This document shows, piece after piece, positions 15,672 to 22,121 of a stretch of 28,006 bases of DNA. The notes under the pieces were generated by a model. The model worked only from the letters and a program-made list of their open reading frames with translations. It was not told the DNA's origin and ran no database searches. Origin of the DNA: Microcaldota archaeon (lineage in GTDB: Archaea > Micrarchaeota > Micrarchaeia > Micrarchaeales > Micrarchaeaceae). The stretch spans positions 1 to 28,006 of the forward strand of contig JAKAOQ010000005.1 in NCBI GenBank assembly GCA_021812105.1, given 5' to 3'. How positions within the stretch are numbered: position 1 is the first letter of the stretch; each line of letters begins with the position of its first letter. The translations under genes and the position numbers were made by a program.

Positions 15672-15780
15672 TGGACCCAGCGGGACTCGCACCCGCGACC
15701 TTCCGCTGTTTTGGATTTTTGATCATATTTTTCAAAAAGCTTCTTGCAAAGCGGACGCTCTACTCCTGAGCCATGGGCCC
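15672..15780 (-). tRNA. tRNA-Ala (anticodon TGC) with a 37-nt intron
   Basis: The acceptor GGGCCCA (15780-15774) pairs with TGGGTCC (15679-15673) and includes the G3-U70 wobble that identifies tRNA-Ala; the discriminator is A (15672). The anticodon stem TCCGC pairs with GCGGA once 15744-15708 is removed, leaving loop TTTGCAA with anticodon TGC. Exons are 15780-15745 and 15707-15672, 72 nt mature. The junction makes a textbook bulge-helix-bulge: TTTG pairs with CAAA in the intron, flanked by 3-nt bulges CA^A and AC^A, and TTTTTG/CAAAAA makes the intron stem. The intron is very A/T-rich. T stem is GCGGG/CCCGC. CCA is not encoded. Confidence 0.95.
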
Positions 15781-15796
15781 AAAAACAGAAATAATA

Positions 15797-16162
15797 TTAC
15801 CTCCTCGCCTTTTTAACCTTTACTTTCAGTGTTCTGCGAGACTTCTTAGAACGATTAGTGCGCCTTCGACTCTTCCCGGATCCAGTCGGTGCGTTGGTAT
15901 GATCTGCGGGTTCACCGCCTCCGGCCGCAAACTTGTTAATTATGCTCTGCGCACTTGCCTCGCTCTTCTTGTCGCTTTGCTCCAGATTCTTAAGTATCTT
16001 ATCCGCCACCTCGTCGCTCACCGTCTCGGACTCCCTTGCAGGATTAGAAACGAAAACGCCCTCGAGGTCGTCCTTCATGACAATCTTGTTGAGAGTCATC
16101 ATTTCCCTCATTGCCGCCAGCTCGCGCTTTATCTTCTCGCTGTCCTTCTTGTTCTTCGGCAT
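15797..16162 (-). CDS. Small basic-tailed protein of unknown function
   Basis: 121 residues from the ATG at 16162 (MPKNKKDSEKIKREL); the frame can be extended three codons to a GTG at 16171. The first 85 residues look like a charged, mostly helical domain (REMMTLNKIVMKDDLEGVF, later VSDEVADKILKNLEQ). A Gly-rich linker follows, then a strongly basic tail (SRRRTNRSKKSRRTLKVKVK) that suggests RNA or DNA binding. I recognise no family. It ends 16 nt before tRNA-Ala on the same strand, so a shared transcript is possible. The start lies next to an 8-bp perfect dyad. Confidence 0.7.
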   Translation of the reverse strand: MPKNKKDSEKIKRELAAMREMMTLNKIVMKDDLEGVFVSNPARESETVSDEVADKILKNLEQSDKKSEASAQSIINKFAAGGGEPADHTNAPTGSGKSRRRTNRSKKSRRTLKVKVKKARR

Positions 16163-16163
16163 T

Positions 16164-16199
16164 TGGGGCACCTTTCTAAAGGTATTTACTTGTGCCCCA
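16164..16199. repeat. 8-bp perfect inverted repeat at the start of the small basic protein gene
   Basis: TGGGGCAC at 16164-16171 and GTGCCCCA at 16192-16199, with 20 nt between. The spacer holds a second small palindrome (CTTTCTAAAG). The dyad sits between the TATA-like TAATAAATAAAG (minus strand, 16201-16212) and the ATG at 16162, where an operator or an RNA hairpin over the ribosome binding site (AAAGGTG) could act. Confidence 0.5.
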
Positions 16200-16200
16200 T

Positions 16201-16212
16201 CTTTATTTATTA
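16201..16212 (-). promoter_or_regulatory. TATA-like box for the small basic protein gene
   Basis: The minus strand reads TAATAAATAAAG. The expected start point about 26 nt downstream (near 16181) falls inside the dyad spacer. Confidence 0.4.
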
Positions 16213-16273
16213 CTTTCGCTGCGGTGGCTGTATCGCTGAGCTTATGATCAACTGTCTAACCGTAGAGGAAGCT

Positions 16274-17584
16274 TTAAATAGTAAATTTGTCGCCTATGTT
16301 TGGCACCACGACATTGAAACGGTTTTCAAGCGCTTCCTTAAGGGATTCTGACTTGCTCCTTTCGCCGTGCACTATGAAGATTCGCTTCAACCCCTGGATC
16401 TTGCCGGGCAGGGACTCGAGCTGCGTCCTGTCTGCGTGAGCAGACATCTTATATGACTCGACCTTCAGCTCTATCTTTACCTTGGAGTGATTGATCGTTA
16501 CCGTCTTGGCGCCGTCCTTAAGCTCCCTGCCGAGCGTCCCTTCGGCCTGGTAGCCCACGAGTATCAGCTTGTTGGCAGAGCTCTTCGCCAGCTTTGACAG
16601 GTAGAAGAGCACGGGCCCGCCCACCAGCATGCCGCTCGTGGTCACGATTATGTTGCTCCCCTCTTCGTTTACTATACCGTTCCTCGCTCCCTTCTTCTCG
16701 ACAGGGAAGAAGTTCGGGCTCTTGAACGGGTCAAAGTCGCTCATGAGTATCCTCTTCTGAAGTTCATCCCTGCAGAATATGACGTTGTGCCTGTGTATGC
16801 GCATGGCCCTGTTTATCATTCCGTCAACGTATATGTGAGCTTTTGGAATCCTGCCCGAGTTGAGGTAGTCATCTACGAGAAGCAGTATTTCCTGTCCCCT
16901 ACCAACAGCAAACGTAGGTATTATGACCTTGCCGCCCATCACGAGCGTCTCCTTTATGCTGTTTATGAACTTATTCACGATGTCGTCCCTCTTGGGTAGG
17001 ACGTCCTCCTTCGCACCGTACGTGCTCTCCATGATCAGAGTTCCGGCCCTGAGACCACGGAGGTCGGCCCCTTCCAACAGCTTTGTTTTCGCAAGGTTTA
17101 TGTCTCCCGTGTATAGTATAGTCTCGCGGCCGTCGCTTACGCTGATTAGGGCGCTTCCGAGTATATGGCCCGCGTTGACAAACTTTATCGTAAGGTCCTT
17201 GAATCTAAACTCCTTCCCATAGTCCACCAGCTTCTTGTGCTTTGAAAATGCGCTTAGCCCCTCCTTTGTTACTCCGCTTGGCTTGGAGATCTTAAGGTAA
17301 TCGTTCACTATTACGTCCACCAGCTCTATGGTCGGTTTTGTGGCGTAGAAATCACCCCTGTAACCGGCGCTGTATATGTGCGGCAGGTAGCCGCAGTGGT
17401 CCAGGTGGGCGTGCGTTATGAATACTCCGTCTACACTCCTGATCTCTTCTGCGCTTATCTGAGGATGCTCCTCTTTCTCTCCGAGCTTAATGCCCGCATC
17501 GAGCAGAATCTTTGCCTCTTTGCTTTTCACCATGATGCAGCTTCTACCTACTTCCCCCGCACCACCAAAAAAAGAAATTTCCAT
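16274..17584 (-). CDS. Beta-CASP metallo-beta-lactamase RNA nuclease (aCPSF2-like)
   Basis: 436 residues. It has the metallo-beta-lactamase fold: FFGGAGEVGRS (5-15), motif 2 THAHLDHCGYLP (57-68), the motif 3 His in NAGHILGSA, and the motif 4 Asp in LYTGDIN. A beta-CASP domain follows, with ESTYG, IIPTFAVGRGQE, TTSGMLVGGP and the C-terminal SAHAD and HGE motifs. There are no N-terminal KH domains, so it resembles aCPSF2/RNase J-like archaeal enzymes rather than aCPSF1. It should cleave or degrade RNA from its ends in the cytoplasm and help in mRNA 3' end formation or turnover. An A/T-rich promoter region (17585-17650) lies upstream. It seems to be a single-gene unit. Confidence 0.94.
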   Translation of the reverse strand: MEISFFGGAGEVGRSCIMVKSKEAKILLDAGIKLGEKEEHPQISAEEIRSVDGVFITHAHLDHCGYLPHIYSAGYRGDFYATKPTIELVDVIVNDYLKISKPSGVTKEGLSAFSKHKKLVDYGKEFRFKDLTIKFVNAGHILGSALISVSDGRETILYTGDINLAKTKLLEGADLRGLRAGTLIMESTYGAKEDVLPKRDDIVNKFINSIKETLVMGGKVIIPTFAVGRGQEILLLVDDYLNSGRIPKAHIYVDGMINRAMRIHRHNVIFCRDELQKRILMSDFDPFKSPNFFPVEKKGARNGIVNEEGSNIIVTTSGMLVGGPVLFYLSKLAKSSANKLILVGYQAEGTLGRELKDGAKTVTINHSKVKIELKVESYKMSAHADRTQLESLPGKIQGLKRIFIVHGERSKSESLKEALENRFNVVVPNIGDKFTI

Positions 17585-17701
17585 TTTATCACTTTCATTA
17601 TAATTATAATTTTTATTGTTTTTGAGGTATTGTTTTCTGTAATTTTTATTTTATTAGACGTATATTTGGAAGGCTTTTACAGGAACAGCGGGTATCCGGA
17701 A

Positions 17702-18241
17702 TTAGGCGCTGCCCTTCCGCTTTATCACCGCGATGTCTTCCATGTTTATCTCGGGCAACGGCTTTGGCGGCTGTCTCTCCCTCTTCTCTCCCTTTGGCCT
17801 CTTCTCCTTCTTTATGTTCAGCATGTCACGCAGCTTGGCGTACGACTCATCGAGTTTGGCGTCGTAATCACGTATCTTCTTTGCCGTGTCGGCCACTCTT
17901 ATCTTGTACTGTTCTATGTCGCTCTTTATGTTTGCTACCTTCCTGTCGAGCCTGGCGTACCTGAGCGCCTCGTTCAGCTGTACGTCGAGTTCCTTTATCT
18001 TCCTTATAAGCGTCTTTTCCCTGTCGAGCGATGACGCTTCGGTGTCTATCGCGAACTCGTACTTTCTCTTCAGATACTTCAGCCTGCCTATCTCCTTCCT
18101 GTTCTTCTCTATCTCATCCCTGTGCGGCTCGAGCAGCTTCGTAAGCGCTTGGTATTCCTCTTCCTTGTAGCTCAGCGAGCGCTCCGCCGACTTGAACTCC
18201 TTTATCATGTTCCTTCTTTCTCCCCTGATGTCGTCTATCAC
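17702..18241 (-). CDS. Archaeal coiled-coil protein (COG1340-like), true start probably upstream
   Basis: 179 residues from GTG 18241; almost all predicted coiled coil (about 10-130), rich in Lys, Glu, Arg and Leu. The segment EASSLDREKTLIRKIKELD resembles the conserved middle of COG1340 proteins, which have no settled function. The C-terminus is a basic Pro-rich linker and a short tail. The same frame stays open upstream to the stop of the GT4 gene and reads as a plausible charged Lys/Glu/Ala/Gly linker (EKGQKEEKSTIKEQ...SNNPESKALKK), much like real protein. Yet this 220-nt stretch has no ATG, GTG or TTG in frame. An ATG at 18435 is one base out of frame. The start is unresolved. Confidence 0.75.
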   Translation of the reverse strand: MIDDIRGERRNMIKEFKSAERSLSYKEEEYQALTKLLEPHRDEIEKNRKEIGRLKYLKRKYEFAIDTEASSLDREKTLIRKIKELDVQLNEALRYARLDRKVANIKSDIEQYKIRVADTAKKIRDYDAKLDESYAKLRDMLNIKKEKRPKGEKRERQPPKPLPEINMEDIAVIKRKGSA

Positions 18242-18460
18242 TTTCTTGAGCGCCTTTGATTCCGGATTGTTGGACTCCTCTATAAGCTCGTTGAGTGTCT
18301 TGAACGGCTTCGCACCCTGTGCGTTGCTGCTTCCATTTTCCGGACGCGCTCCGCCATCTGCCTTTGCTTTGGGCGCCTGTTCTTTAATCGTTGATTTCTC
18401 TTCCTTTTGCCCCTTCTCTTCCAGTGAATCGCCATGTTGGGATATAATGCATAAATAGGG

Positions 18461-19678
18461 TTACAAATACAAATTATTGTATCTTTTGTGATCGCTATTG
18501 TGATTGCTGCTTGTACTGTTCTGTATAGATTTATAAACATTGAGCAGCTTCTCGGTCGAGAGCGCATCGGAATACTCTTCTGCGGTTCGCCTCATTCCTC
18601 TATATGCATCCAAATGATTTATAACCTTTTCTATTTTTCTTGCACAACTCGCATCGTTGTGTGGAGAGAACTTCTCCCCGTTCTTTCCGTTGATTATTAT
18701 CTCCTTGAGCGCCAGGTAGTTGGCACCGACAACCGGCCTGTTCATGGCCATGGACTCCAGCGCGACTATACCCTGGGTCTCGAAAGTCGATGGAAGGCAT
18801 AGCAGATCGCTCGCTGCGTAGTATTCCGGGAGTTTTCTATCTGGAATGAACCCGACGAACGAAACCTTATCGTCTACCCCAAGTTCGCGTGCGAGAGATT
18901 TGTAGTGATCCAACGCAGGTCCGCTACCACCCAGTACAAACTCCACCTTCTCGTTGCTGAGCCTGCGTGCGGCTTTTAGCAGCACCTCTATATTTTTCTC
19001 CTTGCTCATCCTACCCACGTAGAGCACGAGCCTGTCCTTCTTATTCCTGAGGAGCTTCGCCCTAAGCGACGCACCGCTTACTTTTTTGTAATTGAACCTA
19101 TCCAGATCTATTCCGTTAGGGACTACGTATACGTTCTTTATCCCGTGCTTCTCCAGCATCTTCTTTATCGCCCTGCTCGGAGCTATTACGGCGTTGCACC
19201 TTCCGTAGAAGAATCTCGCGTAGCTCCACGCGTGCCTTATCAGGAACTTCTGCATGCGCTTGTTCTGAATCGTATACTCCTTTATCACTTCCTTGTTTAC
19301 GAAAAGGGTATGGAACGATCCGACCAGCGGCACCCTGTTCAGTCTTGAAAGGAGCAGCGCCATTGTCCCCATAAGGAAGGGAGTGTGAGCGTGTATCACG
19401 TCTATGTCACGCGGCAGCTTGAGCGAGGCTGTGAATGGGAAAAGCGCGAGATTATACTGCGGATACTTCCTGAGCCTGACACCGCGCGTCACTATCACGT
19501 TGCTGTGGCTCTTCACCATGCGCTTTGTCCTCTCGTCTCCTACGGCGAATATGTATACGGTGTTGCCCTTCCTCTCGAGCTCCTTTTTGGAGTTGAGTAT
19601 CGAAGTTACTACACCGTCTACTGCCGGCAGGAATGTATCGGTATAAAAAGCGATGTTGAGTTTGCTGTCCATTATCAT
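18461..19678 (-). CDS. Glycosyltransferase family 4 (GT-B fold)
   Basis: 405 residues. The N-terminal domain starts KLNIAFYTDTFLPAVDGVV with the Gly-rich acceptor loop. HAHTPFLMG (97-105) is the conserved His segment. The C-terminal nucleotide-sugar domain has VPNGIDLDRF (186-195), LYVGRMSKEKN (219-229), LGGSGP (249-254) and the E-x7-E motif FETQGIVALE (E300, E308). GT4 enzymes with this N-terminus commonly transfer glucose, galactose or mannose to diacylglycerol, phosphoinositol or polyprenyl acceptors; the exact acceptor is unknown. It starts 21 nt after L15, where secY often lies. ATG at 19678 or the one two codons later are both possible. Confidence 0.92.
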   Translation of the reverse strand: MIMDSKLNIAFYTDTFLPAVDGVVTSILNSKKELERKGNTVYIFAVGDERTKRMVKSHSNVIVTRGVRLRKYPQYNLALFPFTASLKLPRDIDVIHAHTPFLMGTMALLLSRLNRVPLVGSFHTLFVNKEVIKEYTIQNKRMQKFLIRHAWSYARFFYGRCNAVIAPSRAIKKMLEKHGIKNVYVVPNGIDLDRFNYKKVSGASLRAKLLRNKKDRLVLYVGRMSKEKNIEVLLKAARRLSNEKVEFVLGGSGPALDHYKSLARELGVDDKVSFVGFIPDRKLPEYYAASDLLCLPSTFETQGIVALESMAMNRPVVGANYLALKEIIINGKNGEKFSPHNDASCARKIEKVINHLDAYRGMRRTAEEYSDALSTEKLLNVYKSIQNSTSSNHNSDHKRYNNLYL

Positions 19679-19699
19679 CTCGCCGCGATTCCTCGGGAA

Positions 19700-20119
19700 T
19701 CATTCGGATTCTGCAGCCGTTACGGCTTCTCCTCCGGCGGCTTTTATCTTTTCCGAGGCTTTCTTCGAAAACGCGTATGCCTTGACCCTGACCTTCCTGG
19801 TTATCTCGCCGTTGCTAAGGACCTTGTAGCCCGGAAGATCTATACTGTCCGCGCTCTTGCCGTCGGCTTCCAGCTTAGCAAGTTTGCGTGCAATTTCCTT
19901 CAGCGTAATCTCGTAGCGCCTCTTGCGATCAAAGACATGAAAACCATGCTTTCCTATCAGCTCCGGGGTTTTCGCCGTGACGTAGGTGAACTTGTGCTTC
20001 TTGCCACCCTTGCCCACACCTCCACGGTCTCCAGCACCCCTGGCGTTCTTTATGTTACCAACTCCCCACCTCCTGCTGCCCAGATACTTTCTGCTTCTCT
20101 TCTGTTTCCTGACTACCAT
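19700..20119 (-). CDS. rpl15: 50S ribosomal protein L15 (uL15)
   Basis: 139 residues. The archaeal L15 N-terminus is rich in Arg and Gly (KRSRKYLGSRRWGVG, then GAGDRGGVGKGGKKHK), and the later segment LPGYKVLSNGEITRKVRVKA is typical. It binds 23S rRNA in the large subunit. Length matches archaeal homologues. The ATG shares one base with the L30 stop (TGATGG), so the pair is an operon. SecY, the usual next gene in the spc operon, is missing. Confidence 0.97.
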   Translation of the reverse strand: MVVRKQKRSRKYLGSRRWGVGNIKNARGAGDRGGVGKGGKKHKFTYVTAKTPELIGKHGFHVFDRKRRYEITLKEIARKLAKLEADGKSADSIDLPGYKVLSNGEITRKVRVKAYAFSKKASEKIKAAGGEAVTAAESE

Positions 20120-20538
20120 CAGATCATCCTGGCCAGAAGGCCGTTTATCTCCTTGCCCATGTAGCCCAGAGAGCCATGGTTTACGTAGCTGAACTTTATC
20201 TTGCTGTAACCCCTTCTCGGCGGCTTCAGCCTGAACGGGAGGTGCTGCTTAAGCTCCGCCATCTTTTCTGGGGAGTTGCTGAGCTCATCGGCGCTGATCG
20301 GCACTCCGCGCTTCTTCAGGATCTTGTCCAGAATCGCGTTGTCTACCTCTCCGTATGCTATGTAATCGTTAGCCTTGTTTATCATCCCTATGTAAGAATC
20401 CGTAGCCCTGACTACCACGCAGTTGTTGGGCTTCTTCAGGTTGAGCCTGTCCAGCGTCTCCTGGGTTTTGCCCCTGACCTTGACGCGTCCTCGCACTCTC
20501 ACTATGGCGATTAGCTTGTTTTTAATGTCGCTTTTCAT
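20119..20538 (-). CDS. rpl30: 50S ribosomal protein L30 (uL30)
   Basis: 139 residues, the long archaeal/eukaryotic type. It begins with IAIVRVRGRVKVRGKTQETL and the conserved LNLKKPNNCVVV. It has an extended C-terminal part ending FRLKPPRRGYSKIKFSYVNH. It belongs to the large ribosomal subunit. It precedes L15 in the expected spc-operon order, but S5, which normally lies upstream, is replaced by an SPFH gene 132 nt away. A TATA-like GTTATACTAA lies on the minus strand near 20550-20560. Confidence 0.97.
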   Translation of the reverse strand: MKSDIKNKLIAIVRVRGRVKVRGKTQETLDRLNLKKPNNCVVVRATDSYIGMINKANDYIAYGEVDNAILDKILKKRGVPISADELSNSPEKMAELKQHLPFRLKPPRRGYSKIKFSYVNHGSLGYMGKEINGLLARMI

Positions 20539-20620
20539 AATAAAACACTCTAGGAATTAGTATAACACTATTGCTTGCTGAGCTTCCTACTTTTATCCAA
20601 GTTAGGTTTTTTATTTCTTG

Positions 20621-20652
20621 CTGGAAGATGTGTAGAGATGCTTCTGGAAGAT
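20621..20652. repeat. Direct repeat CTGGAAGAT, two copies
   Basis: Copies at 20621-20629 and 20644-20652, 23 bp apart (about two helical turns), between the SPFH stop and the L30 promoter. The spacing would suit an operator, but nine-base repeats also arise by chance. Confidence 0.3.
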
Positions 20653-20670
20653 ATTTATTACTTACTCATC

Positions 20671-21660
20671 TCAGAGATTGCTCGCCGCGCCCTTCTTCTT
20701 TGGCTGTTTGGGCTGCGCGGGCTGAGCCGAATCCTGCGGGCCTTCCTTCGTATCTTGGGCCACAATGTTGCTCGTGACCTTTGATAGGTCAGCGATTCCG
20801 AGCGTTCCCACGGGGGTTGGTATGCTGAATCCTTTGCTCTCTACAGGTATGAACACCATCAGATTCTTGCCAGCGAGGCTAACTTCGTACATCATGTTCA
20901 TGGCGCGAAGCTGCATCGCGTATACGTCAGAATGGTATTTCTTCGCCGCCTCTATCATCTTGTCCGCGGCAAGCGATTCGCTCTCGGCCAGTATTACACG
21001 CGCCTGCTTCTCCCTGTCTGATGTAGCTACCTTTGCCATCGCGTTCTGCAGCTCCATAGGTATTGAAACGTCCCTTATCTCTACGGATATCGCGTTTATT
21101 CCCCAGCTTGATACACGTTCCTCTATCAGCTTCTTTATGTCGTCGCCTATTATGTCCCTTCCGGCGAGCATTGTTGACAGCTCCTCCTTCCCTATTATGT
21201 CCCTGAGCGCGGTCTGCGCAGCGAGCTGTACCGAACTGATGTAGTTCTGGACGGCCAGTATCGACTGCTCAGGATTCTTCACCTGCCAGAACAGTATAGC
21301 GTCAACGTCTACGGGCACGTTGTCCGTAGTAAGCGTCTTTTCGGCGCTGAACACGGTGCTTATGACCCTGAGATCCACGGTAACTGGAGTCTTGTCGAAA
21401 ATCGGAATTATAAAATAGAGACCTGGACCTATCATGCCGGTGTACTTTCCAAGCCTCAGCACGGCCATCCTGTCCCACTCCTTGACTACTCTCAGGGAAA
21501 GCGACAGCACGATAAGCAGCACTATGAAGGTGATTATGCCTCCGTTTAGATAGCCCGTATAGTAGACTGCCAGAGCACCGAGTATTATTATTATGAGCAC
21601 GTCTATTCCAGCAGCAGTACTTCCAGCAAATCGCCTCGCCTCGCTACTTTGCACCTCCAT
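20671..21660 (-). CDS. SPFH/stomatin-like membrane protein (slipin type)
   Basis: 329 residues. Two close hydrophobic segments (about 19-36 and 39-57) form the membrane hairpin. An SPFH/Band 7 domain follows at about 60-225, with RLGKYTGMIGPGLYFIIP, VDLRVISTVFSAEKTLTTDNVPV and WGINAISVEIRDVSIP. A helical section comes next (KQARVILAESESLAADKMIEAAKKY), and a low-complexity Pro/Gln/Lys tail from about 293. Such proteins form oligomeric rings or cages in membrane microdomains. The usual partner, NfeD, is not adjacent. The mRNA start region shows CTATTTAAGG about 35-40 nt upstream as a likely TATA box. Confidence 0.93.
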   Translation of the reverse strand: MEVQSSEARRFAGSTAAGIDVLIIIILGALAVYYTGYLNGGIITFIVLLIVLSLSLRVVKEWDRMAVLRLGKYTGMIGPGLYFIIPIFDKTPVTVDLRVISTVFSAEKTLTTDNVPVDVDAILFWQVKNPEQSILAVQNYISSVQLAAQTALRDIIGKEELSTMLAGRDIIGDDIKKLIEERVSSWGINAISVEIRDVSIPMELQNAMAKVATSDREKQARVILAESESLAADKMIEAAKKYHSDVYAMQLRAMNMMYEVSLAGKNLMVFIPVESKGFSIPTPVGTLGIADLSKVTSNIVAQDTKEGPQDSAQPAQPKQPKKKGAASNL

Positions 21661-21769
21661 TTTACCACTTTACTATATGACATATCAAACCTTAAATAGG
21701 TATAGCAAGGTAGCAAGCGGTTTTATTTGCGCCGGCTCTCAGTTCCACAAATAACCTCTGTACACCATG

Positions 21770-21782
21770 TTTTTATTTATTG
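21770..21782 (+). promoter_or_regulatory. TATA-like box of the 103-residue membrane protein
   Basis: TTTTTATTTATTG lies about 34 nt before the GTG at 21810, giving a predicted leader of about 8 nt. The remainder of 21661-21769 shows the divergent SPFH promoter and nothing else. Confidence 0.4.
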
Positions 21783-21809
21783 ACATAATGAAATTAGTGG
21801 CGACTGGCA

Positions 21810-22121
21810 GTGTATGGAAGAGATGTCGAGAGAGTCAAAAGGCTAAATGTATTACTTGAAAAACTCGCTTACGCGTCTGTTGGGCTTGATTTCCTAGTAG
21901 CTATAGCAACGCTGCTCGTACTCAAGGGCTTCAAATTCTCGATGTCTGTGCTGGTGATAAGCGATTACCTCATTTTTGCAGAAGTGATAATAGCGGCCGC
22001 GCTGTTCGTACTGATATTCGCGATAAGGCACTATCAGAAGATAATCGATGCGATGACGGACCTAACTGGAAGGGCGAGGATCAGGAGGACCGGCCAGCAT
22101 GAATTATCTGTCAAAAAGTGA
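21810..22121 (+). CDS. Small two-helix membrane protein, unknown
   Basis: 103 residues from a GTG start. A basic amphipathic N-terminus (RDVERVKRLNVLLEKL) is followed by two hydrophobic segments at about 22-39 and 47-73, then a charged tail (HYQKIIDAMTDLTGRARIRR). No family recognised. The ATG at 21814 is in a different frame and opens nothing. It is divergent from the SPFH gene across 149 nt, so the two may share regulation, and its 3' end overlaps the 3' end of the EndoQ gene by 18 nt. Confidence 0.7.
   Translation: MYGRDVERVKRLNVLLEKLAYASVGLDFLVAIATLLVLKGFKFSMSVLVISDYLIFAEVIIAAALFVLIFAIRHYQKIIDAMTDLTGRARIRRTGQHELSVKK

Noticed and set aside
15661..15735. N-terminal extension of the pyrophosphatase-like protein
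   Set aside because: These 25 codons cover the tRNA-Ala gene and are not protein-like.
18280..18435. Arg-rich frame from ATG 18435 as a separate small basic protein
   Set aside because: Its composition (many Arg, Gln, Lys in runs) is what a one-base shift of the neighbouring Lys/Glu-rich frame gives; the other frame reads more naturally into the coiled coil.
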